Notes: generated by a model from the sequence alone, not told the origin. Shown: positions 1 through 9,316, counted from the first letter of the stretch. The stretch: DNA of 42,746 nucleotides from an uncultured Rhodospirillales bacterium (GCA_903893975.1 CAITOL010000137.1:1-42746), one strand, 5' to 3'. Translations and numbers: made by a program.

Positions 1-29
1 GTCAGGCCTTTTTTGACCGCATCATTTTC

Positions 30-66
30 TTTTTCCTCATATTAATCATAGGCTTATGAGGAAAAA
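30..66. repeat. 12-bp perfect inverted repeat
   Basis: TTTTTCCTCATA at 30-41 is the exact reverse complement of TATGAGGAAAAA at 55-66, with a 13-base spacer. The arms are AT-rich, so this resembles a protein-binding site more than a classical terminator, although the T-run would suit a weak one. Confidence 0.7.
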
Positions 67-67
67 A

Positions 68-182
68 ATACCGTCAAATGACCTCAACTGGTTGACGGTA
101 TCGCGAGTTTTGGACGTGAGCAAGAGGTGATGATACCGTCAGAGATGCCGTCAAATTGGAGCGCTGCCTCCAAAATGACGGC
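68..182. repeat. Cluster of CCGTCA motifs, including a 10-bp inverted repeat
   Basis: ATACCGTCAA at 68-77 is the reverse complement of TTGACGGTAT at 92-101. Further copies of the core follow: CCGTCA at 136-141 and 148-153, and TGACGG at 177-182. Five copies in both orientations within 115 bases suggest repeated binding sites. From memory, similar motifs occur beside P4-type integrases; that link is inference. Confidence 0.6.
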
Positions 183-268
183 GATTGATCCTGACAGGTA
201 TTTTTATTTATTTCAGTGGGTTAGTGCGATTTTTCAATTGTTGGCGGATGCCGCCGAAAGGCCCTAAA

Positions 269-1825
269 TCATTCCCACTCAATCGTGCCGGGCGGCTTGC
301 TGGTGATGTCGTAGGTGACGCGGTTGATGCCGCGGACTTCGTTGACGATGCGGCCGGCGACGCGGGTGAGGAAGGCCATGTCGAAGGGGTAGACATCGGC
401 GGTCATGCCGTCGGTGCTGGTGACGGCGCGGAGTGCGCAGGCCATGTCGTAGGTGCGGCCGTCGCCCATGACGCCGACGGTGCGGACGGGCAGCAGCACG
501 GCGAAGGCTTGCCAGATGGCATCATACAGGCCGGCGTTGCGGATTTCTTCCAGGTAGATCGCATCCACCCGTTGCAGCAGCGCCACTTTTTCCCGGGTGA
601 TGGTGCCGGGCATGCGGATGGCGAGGCCGGGGCCGGGGAAGGGGTGGCGGCCGACCAGGATTTCCGGGATTTTCAGCTCGCGGCCGAGCGCGCGGACTTC
701 ATCCTTGAACAGCTCGCGCAACGGTTCCACCAGCTGCATGCGCATCCGTTCCGGCAGGCCGCCGACATTGTGGTGCGATTTGATGGTGACGCTCGGCCCG
801 CCGGTAAAGCTGACGCTTTCGATCACGTCGGGGTAGAGCGTGCCCTGGGCGAGGAAGTCGGCGCCGCCGATTTTGCGGGCTTCCTCCTCGAACACTTCAA
901 TGAACAGGCGGCCGATGGTTTTGCGCTTGGTTTCCGGGTCGGTCACGCCATCGAGTTCGCCGAGGAACAGGTCTGACGCATCGCGGTGCACCAGCTTGAT
1001 GTTGAAGCGGTCGCGGAAGGTGCGGACCACATCATCCGCCTCACCCGCGCGCAGCATGCCGTGATCGACGAAAATGCAGGTGAGCTGGTCGCCGATGGCT
1101 TCGTGGATCAGCACGGCGGCGACGGCGCTGTCTACCCCGCCGGAGAGGCCGCAGATGACGCGGCCGGTGCCGACCTGGGCGCGGATGGCGGCGATTTGCG
1201 CATCCTTGAAGCCGGCCATGGTCCAGTCGCCTTTGAGGCCGGCGATGCGGTGGACGAAGTTATGCAGCAGCTTGGCGCCATCCGGGGTGTGCACCACCTC
1301 CGGATGGAACATCAGGCCGTAGAAGCGGCGGGTGTCGTCGGCGAAGGCGGCGAAGGGGGCGCCTTCCGAGGTGCCGACCGCGCGGAAGCCGGGCGGCAGG
1401 GCGATGACGCGGTCGCCGTGGCTCATCCACACTTCGTGCCGGCTGCCTTTTGGCCAGACGCCTTCGAACAGGGCGCAATCGTCTTTCACATCCACGAAGG
1501 CGCGGCCGAATTCGCGGTGGTCGGAGCTGGCGACCTGGCCGCCGAGCTGTTCGCACAAGGTCATCTGGCCGTAGCAGATGCCGAGCACCGGCACCCCGGC
1601 GGCGAACACGCTTTGCGGGGCGCGCGGGGAATTGCCGTCTGGCACGCTGGCCGGGCCGCCGGACAGGATGATGGCTTTTGGCGCGTAGGCGGCGATGCGT
1701 TCCGGGGTGGCGTTATAGGGGAAGATTTCGCAATAGACCCCGCCTTCGCGCACGCGGCGGGCGATGAGCTGGGTCACCTGGCTGCCGAAATCGAGAATCA
1801 GAACGCGGTCTGCGGCATCGGCCAT
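269..1825 (-). CDS. guaA: GMP synthase (glutamine-hydrolysing)
   Basis: Converts XMP, ATP and glutamine to GMP in the cytoplasm, the last step of guanine nucleotide synthesis. The 518 residues are the usual length. The N-terminal class I glutamine amidotransferase shows the nucleophile C84 in GICYGQM and H174/E176 in MFHPEV. The ATP-pyrophosphatase domain shows SGGVDS at 228-233. The C-terminal dimerisation domain ends in the typical PPGTIEWE. The ATG at 1825 is preceded by a GAGGTG ribosome-binding site. It is the last gene of a minus-strand run with guaB and an rsmB-like gene, so both enzymes of the IMP-to-GMP branch are made together. Its 3' end adjoins the repeat-rich region at 1-268. Confidence 0.97.
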   Translation of the reverse strand: MADAADRVLILDFGSQVTQLIARRVREGGVYCEIFPYNATPERIAAYAPKAIILSGGPASVPDGNSPRAPQSVFAAGVPVLGICYGQMTLCEQLGGQVASSDHREFGRAFVDVKDDCALFEGVWPKGSRHEVWMSHGDRVIALPPGFRAVGTSEGAPFAAFADDTRRFYGLMFHPEVVHTPDGAKLLHNFVHRIAGLKGDWTMAGFKDAQIAAIRAQVGTGRVICGLSGGVDSAVAAVLIHEAIGDQLTCIFVDHGMLRAGEADDVVRTFRDRFNIKLVHRDASDLFLGELDGVTDPETKRKTIGRLFIEVFEEEARKIGGADFLAQGTLYPDVIESVSFTGGPSVTIKSHHNVGGLPERMRMQLVEPLRELFKDEVRALGRELKIPEILVGRHPFPGPGLAIRMPGTITREKVALLQRVDAIYLEEIRNAGLYDAIWQAFAVLLPVRTVGVMGDGRTYDMACALRAVTSTDGMTADVYPFDMAFLTRVAGRIVNEVRGINRVTYDITSKPPGTIEWE

Positions 1826-1927
1826 GGTGGCACCTCATAGAGATCGGAGAAGGGGGCGGATTGGCGAAGGGCGCGGGTTTGCCGCAGGCGGCGGCTTTGG
1901 GCAAGGGCGGGGTGGGCGGTCGCCACG

Positions 1928-3226
1928 CTACGACGTGCCCAGCCGTTCCAGCGCGGCGGCGAAGAAGCCGTCCGTGCCGTGCTGCAACGGGGTGAGGCGC
2001 AGGGCTTCCCCATCGCAGTTGGCCGGTGCGTCCGGCCAAGCGGTGCTGACCGGCACCGGGCGGAAATCCGGGTGCTCGGCGAGGAAGGAGGCGATCTGCA
2101 TCTCGTTCTCCTCCAGCAGCAGGGAACACGTGGCATAGACCAGCCGGCCGCCTTTGCGCACCAGTTCGGCGGCGCGGCGCAGGATGGCGGCTTGTTTGAC
2201 TACCAGCTCCGACAGGTCGGTCGGCTTCAGGCGCAGCCGGGCATCGGGGTTGCGGCGCCAGGTGCCGGTGCCGGTGCAGGGCGCATCGACCAGCACCCGG
2301 TCGAAGGTGCCGGCGCGGCGCTTGACCCATTTGCCGGTGGCCTCGATCAGGTATTGCTCGACATTATGCACCCCGGCGCGACGCAGGCGTTTGACCGCGC
2401 CTTCCAGCCGCGGGGCGGAGACGTCGCAGGCGACGATGTGGCCCTGGTTGCGCATGGTCATGGCCATTGCCAGGGTTTTGCCGCCGGCGCCGGCGCACCA
2501 GTCTGCCACGCGCATGCCCGGCTCGGCGCCGACCATGGCGGCGACCAGCTGGCTGCCCTCGTCCTGGATTTCCACCAGGCCGGATTGGAAGGCTTTGCCG
2601 GTGCTGACCGGGCGGCGGCCTTCGATGCGCAGGCCCCAGGGGGAGAGCGGGGTGAAGGTGCTCTCGATGCTTTCCAGCGCCAGGGCGGCTTTGGCATCGT
2701 CGCGAGTGCCGGTCAGCAGGTTGACCCGCAGATCCAGCGGTGCCGGGGTGCCCATGGCGGCCATTTCCGGCCCCAGCGCGTCGCCGAAGCGGGCTTGCAG
2801 ATGCGGCACCACCCAGTCCGGCACTTCCAGCCGGATGGCCAGCGGCATGTCCGGATGGTCCAGTCCGTGATGTTCGATGCCGCGTAGCCCGGCTTTTTCT
2901 GCCCCCGTGAGCACCGAAGGGGCGTATTGCCCGCCGGAATAGGACTGCACCACGCCGTCCAGGGTCCAGCCTTCTAGCAGCAGGGAGGCGGCGACCAGCA
3001 AACGCGGGGTTTGTGCGCCGCCGGCGCGCGCCAGCCACCAGCCGAGCCGGCGGCGGGCGCGCAGCACCGTCCAGGCGCGTTCGGAGACCGCGCGGCGGTC
3101 GCCGGAGCCGATGAAGCGGCGGTCGCGGAAGAACGCGTTGGCCACCGCATCGGCTGGCTTGCGGGTGGCGGCCTCCACACTGCTGACGAGTTCGACGGCG
3201 GCCAGCAGCCGGGCGGCTGGCGTCAT
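1928..3226 (-). CDS. RsmB/NOP-family rRNA (cytosine-C5) methyltransferase
   Basis: A 432-residue SAM-dependent RNA methyltransferase. The N-terminal half is the NusB-like/RNA-binding part typical of RsmB proteins. The catalytic domain shows the SAM loop DWCAGAGGKT at about 242-251 and the two cysteines of m5C methyltransferases: C317 in DAPCTGTG and C367 in ATCS. Family members modify 16S rRNA, RsmB itself at C967, but the exact target is not proven by sequence. Its ATG at 3226 touches the guaB stop at 3227 with no spacer, so translation is probably coupled to guaB. About 100 bases separate it from guaA. Confidence 0.9.
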   Translation of the reverse strand: MTPAARLLAAVELVSSVEAATRKPADAVANAFFRDRRFIGSGDRRAVSERAWTVLRARRRLGWWLARAGGAQTPRLLVAASLLLEGWTLDGVVQSYSGGQYAPSVLTGAEKAGLRGIEHHGLDHPDMPLAIRLEVPDWVVPHLQARFGDALGPEMAAMGTPAPLDLRVNLLTGTRDDAKAALALESIESTFTPLSPWGLRIEGRRPVSTGKAFQSGLVEIQDEGSQLVAAMVGAEPGMRVADWCAGAGGKTLAMAMTMRNQGHIVACDVSAPRLEGAVKRLRRAGVHNVEQYLIEATGKWVKRRAGTFDRVLVDAPCTGTGTWRRNPDARLRLKPTDLSELVVKQAAILRRAAELVRKGGRLVYATCSLLLEENEMQIASFLAEHPDFRPVPVSTAWPDAPANCDGEALRLTPLQHGTDGFFAAALERLGTS

Positions 3227-4729
3227 CTAGCCGTCCTGCCGATAGTTCGGCGCTTCCCGGGTGATCGCCACATCGTGCACATGGCTTTCACGCAGGCCGG
3301 CGCCGGTGAGGCGACGGAAGCGGGCGTTCTGTTGCAGGTCGGCGATGGTGCGGCTGCCGGTGTAGCCCATGCCGGCGCGCAGGCCGCCGACCATCTGGTG
3401 CAGCACGGCGGAGACCGGGCCCTTATAGGCGACGCGGCCTTCAATGCCTTCCGGCACCAGCTTCAGGCTGTCCTTAATGTCCTGCTGGAAGTAGCGATCC
3501 GCCGAGCCGCGCGCCATCGCGCCCATGCTGCCCATGCCGCGATAGGATTTGTAGGAGCGGCCCTGATAGAGGAACACCTCGCCCGGCGCTTCGTCGGTGC
3601 CGGCGAGCAGGCTGCCGACCATGACGCAGCTGGCACCGGCGCCAATGGCTTTGACGATATCGCCGGACTGGCGGATGCCGCCATCGGCAATCGCCGGCAC
3701 GCCGTGGCGCTGGCAAATCTCGGCGGCTTCCAGCACGGCGCTGAATTGCGGCACGCCGACGCCGGCGACGATGCGGGTGGTGCAGATGCTGCCCGGCCCG
3801 ATGCCGATTTTCACCGCATCCGCGCCGGCATCAATCAAAGCGGCCGCGCCTTCGGGGGTGGCGACGTTGCCGGCGATGACCTGCACGGCGTTGGACAGCT
3901 TCTTGATGCGGGTGACGGCTTCCATCACCCCGGCGGAATGGCCGTGCGCGGTATCGACCACCACCACATCCACCCCGGCGGCGATCAGCGCCTCCGTCCG
4001 TTCGAAGCCTTCATCGCCGACGCCGGTGGCGGCCCCGCAGCGCAGGCGGCCCATTTCGTCTTTGTTGGCGAGCGGATGGGTTTGCGCCTTGTCCATATCC
4101 TTGACGGTGATCAGGCCGACGCAGCGATAGGCGTCGTCCACGACCAGCAGTTTTTCGATCCGGTGCGCGTGCAGCAGGCGGCGGGCTTCATCGGGGCCGA
4201 CGCTGCCGGTGACGGTGACGAGGTTTTCCCGCGTCATCAATTCGTAGACCTTGAGCGACGGGTCGGTGGCGAAGCGGACGTCGCGGTTGGTGAGGATGCC
4301 GACCAGGCGGCCGGTGTCGCGTTCCACCACGGGGATGCCGCTGATATGGTTCATCGCCATCAGCGCGCGGGCATCGGCGAGGGTTTGGTCGGGGTGGATG
4401 GTCAGCGGGTTGACCACCATGCCGGACTCGAATTTCTTCACCATACGGACCTGGGCGGCCTGTTCGGCGATGGTCAGGTTTTTATGGATGAAGCCCATGC
4501 CGCCATGCTGGGCCATGGTGATGGCCATCATGTTTTCGCTGACAGTGTCCATCGCCGAGGAGATCAGCGGGATGTTCAGCGCGATGGTGCGGGTGAGCTT
4601 GGTGGCGGTGTCCACCGCCGAGGGGATGATCTCGGAATAGCCGGGAACCAGCAAAACGTCGTCAAACGCCAGCGCTTCGATAATGCGCGACGATGCAACG
4701 GGACTCGTGGGGATGTTCTGATCTGTCAT
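3227..4729 (-). CDS. guaB: IMP dehydrogenase
   Basis: Oxidises IMP to XMP with NAD+, the committed step to guanine nucleotides. At 500 residues it has the usual bacterial length. The TIM-barrel begins at about residue 20, is interrupted by two CBS domains (roughly 105-220), and resumes with the catalytic loop GPGSICTTR, where C316 is the nucleophile. [10 protein letters not shown] near 397-406 and the flap EGIEGRV near 428-434 follow. The ATG at 4729 has GGAAAGG upstream. It leads the guaB, rsmB-like, guaA cluster; the 100-base gap to rlmE may hold its own promoter, but I could not identify one. Confidence 0.97.
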   Translation of the reverse strand: MTDQNIPTSPVASSRIIEALAFDDVLLVPGYSEIIPSAVDTATKLTRTIALNIPLISSAMDTVSENMMAITMAQHGGMGFIHKNLTIAEQAAQVRMVKKFESGMVVNPLTIHPDQTLADARALMAMNHISGIPVVERDTGRLVGILTNRDVRFATDPSLKVYELMTRENLVTVTGSVGPDEARRLLHAHRIEKLLVVDDAYRCVGLITVKDMDKAQTHPLANKDEMGRLRCGAATGVGDEGFERTEALIAAGVDVVVVDTAHGHSAGVMEAVTRIKKLSNAVQVIAGNVATPEGAAALIDAGADAVKIGIGPGSICTTRIVAGVGVPQFSAVLEAAEICQRHGVPAIADGGIRQSGDIVKAIGAGASCVMVGSLLAGTDEAPGEVFLYQGRSYKSYRGMGSMGAMARGSADRYFQQDIKDSLKLVPEGIEGRVAYKGPVSAVLHQMVGGLRAGMGYTGSRTIADLQQNARFRRLTGAGLRESHVHDVAITREAPNYRQDG

Positions 4730-4829
4730 GGCCGGGCCTTTCCGTAACCTTGACGCGTCCTCATAGTCGGGTGCTCCGGAGGGCGCAAGCAGTCCTGCGT
4801 GACAGTTGGGCTGCTATGCGTTGCGCCGG

Positions 4830-5516
4830 TCAGGCGTTGTCGCCACGGAAGCCCATGCCGAGGACGTAAAGCTCGCTGCTGTCTTTGCGGCTGGCGGGCG
4901 GTTTGACGTGTTTGACCTGGGCGAACATGCGCTTCATCGGCGTGAGCATCAGGCTTTCCGTGCCGCCCTGGAACACTTTGGCGACGAAGGCGCCGCCGGG
5001 GGCGAGGATGTGGCTGGCGAATTCCAGCGCCATTTCCGCCAAAGCGATGATGCGCAGATGGTCGGTGGCGGCGTGGCCGGTGGTGTTGGGGGCCATGTCG
5101 GACAGCACGACATCCACCTTGGCGCCCATCAGAGCGGTGAGGCGGGCGGGCATGTCTTCGTCGTTGAAATCACCTTCCAGGAAGGTGGCGCCCTGCACCG
5201 GGTTGATCGGCAGCAGGTCGAGCCCGAGCACCTTGGCCGCGCCGCGCTTGACCGCGACCTGCGCCCAGCCGCCGGGGGCGGCGCCGAGATCGACCACCAG
5301 GCAGCCGGGTTTGATCAGGCTGTAGCGATCATCCATCTCGATCAGCTTGAAGGCGGCGCGGGAGCGGTAGCCCTGCGCCTGGGCGGCGGCGACATACGGG
5401 TCGTTCAGCTGCCGTTCCAGCCAGGCGCGCGACTGCACGCTGCGCTTGTTGGCTTTGCGGACATGGACGGTGAGGCCGCGGCTCGAAGACGGGCCTTTGC
5501 CGGATCGGGAGGACAT
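4830..5516 (-). CDS. rlmE: RlmE/FtsJ-family 23S rRNA 2'-O-methyltransferase
   Basis: Predicted to methylate the ribose of U2552 in the 23S A-loop, a late step in 50S assembly. The 228 residues begin with a basic, Ser-rich tail, followed by a Rossmann methyltransferase domain with the SAM motif VVDLGAAPGGW at about 74-84. The catalytic K-D-K-E tetrad is visible as K57, D140 (in LSDMAPN), K180 and E215. The ATG at 5516 lies 22 bases after the stop of the ppx/gppA gene, so the two are probably co-transcribed. Confidence 0.94.
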   Translation of the reverse strand: MSSRSGKGPSSSRGLTVHVRKANKRSVQSRAWLERQLNDPYVAAAQAQGYRSRAAFKLIEMDDRYSLIKPGCLVVDLGAAPGGWAQVAVKRGAAKVLGLDLLPINPVQGATFLEGDFNDEDMPARLTALMGAKVDVVLSDMAPNTTGHAATDHLRIIALAEMALEFASHILAPGGAFVAKVFQGGTESLMLTPMKRMFAQVKHVKPPASRKDSSELYVLGMGFRGDNA

Positions 5517-5538
5517 TTTTGCTGCCAGAGGTGAAAGG

Positions 5539-6582
5539 TTAGCGCGCGAAGCCGCGGGCGCGGTCGGCGCGCATCATACGCAACAACATGCCTTCGCGCA
5601 GCCCCCGATCGGCGACGAGCACGTGCGGGGCGGGCCAGAGCTGCTGGATGGCGGCGAAAATGGCGCAGCCGGGCAGCACGAACTCCGCCCGTTCCGGGCC
5701 GACGCAGGGGTGTTCGCTGAGGCCGGAACGGCCGAGGGCTTGCAGGCGGGCGAGGGCGGTTTGCGCTTCGTCATGGGTGAGCACGGCGCCGTCGACGGCG
5801 AGGCGGGAATAGCGCGGCAGGTCGAGCACGATGCCGGCCAGCGTGGTGACGGTGCCGGAGGTGCCGAGGAAGTGCACCCCGCCCTGGCGCAGTTCCTGGC
5901 GGATGCAGTGCACGCCTTCGAACGGGCGCAGGCGTTCGGTTACGTCGTCCACCATCGCCTGAAAGCCGCTGGCTTCGAAGCCGGCATGGCCGAAGCGTTC
6001 GGCCAGCGTGACCACGCCGACCGGCAAGGAGATGGTGCCGATGAGCTGCGGGCCGCAGCTTTCGGCCGGGGCGAGGCGGATCCAGGACAGCTCGGTCGAG
6101 CCGCCGCCAATGTCGAACAGCAGCGCGCGGCGGGCCTCGCCTTGGTATGCCTTGGCGCCTTGTAGCAAGGGGGAGCAGCTTTCGAGCGCCAGCTCGGCTT
6201 CCTCGCGGGTGGAGATCACCTCGATCGGCAGGCCGGTTTCGTGGCGCACGCGGTCGAGAAATTCCCGGCCGTTGCTGGCGCGGCGGCAGGCTTCGGTGGC
6301 GATGGCGCGCAGGCCGCGTACCGGGCGGCGGGTGAGGCGGTGGGCGCAGGCGTGCAGGGCGCCGAGGGCGCGGTCCATCGCGAGGTCGCTCAGCCGGCCG
6401 GTGGCGTGCAGGCCTTCGCCGAGGCGGACGATGCGGCTGAAACTGTCGAGCACGCGGAAGCCGTCGGGCGTGGGGGCGCCGACCAGCAGGCGGCAATTGT
6501 TGGTGCCGAGGTCCAACGCCGCGAACGCAGGGGCCGGGGGGCGGCCTCTGTCCAGCATAATCGGGGCGGCGGTTGCGGGCAT
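5539..6582 (-). CDS. Ppx/GppA-family exopolyphosphatase / pppGpp phosphohydrolase
   Basis: A 347-residue member of the ASKHA-fold Ppx/GppA family, which removes terminal phosphate from polyphosphate or pppGpp. It contains the phosphate-1 loop ALDLGTNNCR (about 22-31), an acidic REEAE segment near 126-130 where the catalytic glutamate sits, the phosphate-2 loop DIGGGSTEL (157-165) and a later LGTSGTVTTLAG motif. It lacks the extra C-terminal domains of the long E. coli Ppx, as is common in alphaproteobacteria. Which substrate dominates cannot be read from sequence. It heads the run into rlmE. Confidence 0.9.
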   Translation of the reverse strand: MPATAAPIMLDRGRPPAPAFAALDLGTNNCRLLVGAPTPDGFRVLDSFSRIVRLGEGLHATGRLSDLAMDRALGALHACAHRLTRRPVRGLRAIATEACRRASNGREFLDRVRHETGLPIEVISTREEAELALESCSPLLQGAKAYQGEARRALLFDIGGGSTELSWIRLAPAESCGPQLIGTISLPVGVVTLAERFGHAGFEASGFQAMVDDVTERLRPFEGVHCIRQELRQGGVHFLGTSGTVTTLAGIVLDLPRYSRLAVDGAVLTHDEAQTALARLQALGRSGLSEHPCVGPERAEFVLPGCAIFAAIQQLWPAPHVLVADRGLREGMLLRMMRADRARGFAR

Positions 6583-6741
6583 TGGTGTGGGGCGGCTCTG
6601 GCAATGGTTAAGCGCCTATCATCCGCTTTTTGCCCAGTGCGGGGCAAGCGGCAAATCGAACCAATGCCTGCAATGCGCCCAATGCGGGGGCAGCCAGTTG
6701 CGTGGTGCGGCGGGAGCGTGCTAGACGGCCCGTCCTGCGCT

Positions 6742-6815
6742 TGGGGGATAGTTTAGCGGTAAAACTCTCGGCTCTGACCCGTGCATCCTTGGTTCGAATC
6801 CAGGTCCCCCAGCCA
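6742..6815 (+). tRNA. tRNA-Gln (CTG anticodon)
   Basis: A full cloverleaf can be folded. The acceptor stem TGGGGGA pairs with TCCCCCA, the D stem GTTT with AAAC, and the anticodon loop CTCTGAC carries anticodon CTG. The T arm is CTTGG/CCAGG around TTCGAAT. Discriminator G and an encoded CCA end it. The anticodon stem CTCGG/CCGTG has a T-T mismatch at the second pair (positions 28/42), where I would expect T-A, so the gene may be slightly decayed or tolerate the mismatch. Confidence 0.95.
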
Positions 6816-6937
6816 GCAGAATTTCCCCGGTTTCGGGGTTCGCCACCTCCTCCTCTCCACCATGATCTGGATCAATGATCCCGGTGCTTCCGGTGTGGTC
6901 AGCTTGCGGCCTTGTTGACTGACAAGGATGCATCGCC

Positions 6938-7636
6938 ATGGATTATGCCGATCCTGCCTGTGCCTACTGCCCGTCTACTGTGCGTGCCTGCCGGCAGGGG
7001 GAGGCGGAGGCGCGGGGGCCGGGGTTTTGTCCGTCCAAGGTTGATCCGCAGACCCAGGCTGCGGCGCGGGCGATGTATGATGAGCCCGAGACGCATCGGG
7101 TGGCGATTGAATCGGCCATTGTCGAGGCGGAGGGCTACTGCAAATGGACCCGGGTGGAGGAGATTGTGCAGTTCTCCAAGCGGATGGGTTTCAAGAAACT
7201 GGGCATCGCCAACTGCATCAGCTTTGTCGATCATGCCTATACGCTGACCGGGATTTTGGAATCGCACGGCTTTGAGGTGGTTTCGGTGGCGTGCAAGAAC
7301 GGCAATATTCCGAAGGAGGAGATCGGGCTGACGGATGGGCAGAAAATCCGTCCCGGCGGGTTTGAGGCTTTGTGCAACCCGGTGGCGCAGGCGGAATTGC
7401 TGGCCGAGCATGGCTGTGAGTTCAATATCGTGCTCGGGCTGTGCATCGGCCATGACAGCCTGTTCTTCAAGCATGCCAAGGGGCTGTCCACGGTGTTGGT
7501 CGCCAAGGACCGGGTGTTGGGGCACAACCCGGTGGCGGCGCTGGCGTTGGCGGATAGTTATTATGATCGGCTGTGGGGGCCGCAGCGCCCGGCCAAGGCG
7601 CCGAAATTGCCGCCGGCGGGGCGTAAAGCCGGCTAG
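6938..7636 (+). CDS. DUF1847-family cysteine-rich protein
   Basis: A 232-residue soluble protein of a family known only as DUF1847 (putative metal-binding). Ten cysteines are visible, at about 8, 11, 18, 31, 68, 93, 119, 146, 160 and 169. The first four form an N-terminal cluster with C-x2-C-x6-C spacing, which suggests zinc or an iron-sulfur cluster. No catalytic motif is recognised and I assign no function. The ATG is preceded by AAGGA at 6923-6927. It starts 122 bases after tRNA-Gln and converges on the MFS gene; the two stop codons share a CTAG tetramer. Confidence 0.85.
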   Translation: MDYADPACAYCPSTVRACRQGEAEARGPGFCPSKVDPQTQAAARAMYDEPETHRVAIESAIVEAEGYCKWTRVEEIVQFSKRMGFKKLGIANCISFVDHAYTLTGILESHGFEVVSVACKNGNIPKEEIGLTDGQKIRPGGFEALCNPVAQAELLAEHGCEFNIVLGLCIGHDSLFFKHAKGLSTVLVAKDRVLGHNPVAALALADSYYDRLWGPQRPAKAPKLPPAGRKAG

Positions 7637-8808
7637 CGGCGGGCGTGTTTGAGCAGCGGGAGCACCGAGGCGAGGTTGAGGGCGGCGAGTGCGACCATGG
7701 CGAGCAAGGTGCCCGCGGGGCCGCTGAGGTTGAGCAGCGCGGCGCCGAGGGCGGGGGCGGCGGATTGGGCGATCAGGGCTGGCATGGCTAGCCGGCCCAG
7801 CAGGGTGGCGTAGCCGTCGCGGCCGAAAATCGCCAGCGGCACGGACCCGCGGGCGATGGAGCGCAGCCCTGCGCCGGTGCCGTAGAGCAGGATGCCGGCG
7901 GCGGCGAAGGCGGGGGCAGCGAAGACCAGCGCCAGGCCGGCGGCGGTGAGCACGGTGGCGATGCCCATGGTCCAGACCGGGTGGTGTTTGCGCGCCAGCA
8001 CCATTTCCACCAGCCGGGCGCCGACCTGGGCCGGGCCGATCAGGGCGCCGAGGGCGACGGCGGCCTCCGCACTGGTTCCACGGTCTTGCAGCAACGCGAT
8101 GAGGTGGACGGAAATCACCGTCATCACCACGGCGGAGACGGTGGTGTTGATGGCGACCAGCCAGAAGCTGAGGCGCAGGCCGGCGGGGACGAGGCTGGCG
8201 GGGGCGCTGCCGGCGGTTTGGGTGGCGGGGCGAGGCGGCTGGCGGGGTTCGCGCGGCAGGCCGAACAGATAGAGCGGCAGCACGATGGCGAGGTCGATGC
8301 CGGCATAGGCCAGGCAGGTGCCGCGCCAGCCGACGTAATTGACGAGCATTTGACTGAGCGGCCAGCACAGCGTGCTGGCGAAGCCGCCCCACAGCGTGGT
8401 GAGGGTGATGGCGCTGCGGGCCTGGTCGCCGTAGAGGCGGCCCAAGGCGGCGAAAGCGGGGTCATACAGCCCGGCGCCCATGCCGATGCCGAGCACCACC
8501 CAGGCGCCGAGATAGGCCAGTTCGTTCGGGGCCACCGCCAGCAGCACCATGCCGAGCGCCAGGATGATGGCGCTACCGCCGAGCACCGGGCGGCCGCCGA
8601 ACTGGTCGATCAGCCGGCCGACTTTGGGCGAGACGAGGCCGGAGATGAGGAAGCCGAGCGACAGGCCGCCGGCGATCCAGGTGTAGTTCCAGCCGGTATC
8701 GGCCTGGATCGGCCGGGCCAGCACGGCGATGAGGTAGTAGGAACTGCCCCAGGCCAGGATTTGCGCAATCCCGAGCGCGCTGACGACCAGCCAACGTGGA
8801 TGTCGCAC
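7633..8808 (-). CDS. MFS transporter
   Basis: A 391-residue membrane protein with about twelve hydrophobic segments and the major facilitator superfamily layout. GRLIDQFGGRPV after the second segment matches the cytoplasmic loop motif of the family, and alternating Gly/Ala-rich helices follow. The frame opens with GTG at 8808 and has no early ATG, so GTG is taken as the start. The substrate cannot be assigned. It stands apart from its neighbours: convergent with the DUF1847 gene and 22 bases downstream of the peroxiredoxin gene on the same strand, with which it may be co-transcribed. Confidence 0.88.
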   Translation of the reverse strand: MRHPRWLVVSALGIAQILAWGSSYYLIAVLARPIQADTGWNYTWIAGGLSLGFLISGLVSPKVGRLIDQFGGRPVLGGSAIILALGMVLLAVAPNELAYLGAWVVLGIGMGAGLYDPAFAALGRLYGDQARSAITLTTLWGGFASTLCWPLSQMLVNYVGWRGTCLAYAGIDLAIVLPLYLFGLPREPRQPPRPATQTAGSAPASLVPAGLRLSFWLVAINTTVSAVVMTVISVHLIALLQDRGTSAEAAVALGALIGPAQVGARLVEMVLARKHHPVWTMGIATVLTAAGLALVFAAPAFAAAGILLYGTGAGLRSIARGSVPLAIFGRDGYATLLGRLAMPALIAQSAAPALGAALLNLSGPAGTLLAMVALAALNLASVLPLLKHARR

Positions 8809-8830
8809 GCTCGGGGGCTGCCGGGTTGGG

Positions 8831-9316
8831 TTAGAGGGCGGCGATGATGGCTTCGGCGCTGCTGACCTGGAAGTCGCCGGGGGCTTCGATGTTCAGCGTG
8901 GTGACCTTGCCGTCCACCGCGATCAGCGCGAAACGCTGGCTGCGCACGCCCATGCCGCGCGCGACGAGGTCGAGTTCTAGGCCCATCGCCTTGGTCAGCG
9001 CGGCGGAGCCATCGGCGACCATGGTGATGTCATCGGTGACGCCGGCGGACTTGCCCCAGGCGCCCATGACGAAGGCATCGTTGACGGACAGGCAGACGAT
9101 GGCGTCCACGCCCTTGGCCTTGATGGCGGCGGCGTGTTCGACGAAGCCGGGCAGGTGCTTGGCCGAGCAGGTCGGGGTGAAGGCGCCGGGCACGGCGAAG
9201 AGCACGACTTTCTTGCCCTTGAACAGGTCGTCGGTCGAGACTTCCTTCGGGCCGTCGGCGGTCGCGCGCATCAGCTTCATCGACGGAATGGCGTCGCCAA
9301 CTTTGATCTGGCTCAT
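8831..9316 (-). CDS. Prx5-type peroxiredoxin
   Basis: A 161-residue thiol peroxidase that reduces peroxides in the cytoplasm. The peroxidatic cysteine is C50 in the hallmark PGAFTPTCS. A second cysteine, C75 in AIVCLSVND, is common in this family, so the resolving mechanism (glutathione or intramolecular disulfide) is open. No glutaredoxin domain is fused. The ATG at 9316 has GAGGAT upstream. It is divergent from yqgE across about 140 bases. Confidence 0.95.
   Translation of the reverse strand: MSQIKVGDAIPSMKLMRATADGPKEVSTDDLFKGKKVVLFAVPGAFTPTCSAKHLPGFVEHAAAIKAKGVDAIVCLSVNDAFVMGAWGKSAGVTDDITMVADGSAALTKAMGLELDLVARGMGVRSQRFALIAVDGKVTTLNIEAPGDFQVSSAEAIIAAL

Larger units (their letters stand above)
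1..268. other. Gene-free, repeat-rich region downstream of guaA
   Basis: No credible gene lies here. The stretch is AT-richer than its surroundings and packed with short inverted and repeated motifs: a 12-bp inverted repeat at 30-66, a 10-bp inverted repeat at 68-101, and five copies of CCGTCA or its complement between 71 and 182. It abuts the 3' end of guaA, a known integration site for genomic islands. I infer that it may be the edge of an integrative element with recombinase arm sites, but no integrase is visible in the window. Confidence 0.45.

Noticed and set aside
3011-4747. 578-residue plus-strand frame opposite guaB
   Set aside because: Shadow of guaB in high-GC DNA; composition is Gly/Ala/His-rich with no domain. 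Similar long antisense frames opposite guaA, ctpA, envC and proA were dropped for the same reason.
6721-6939. Minus-strand frame with GGPGFEPRM across tRNA-Gln
   Set aside because: Antisense of the tRNA and its flanks; same artefact as above.
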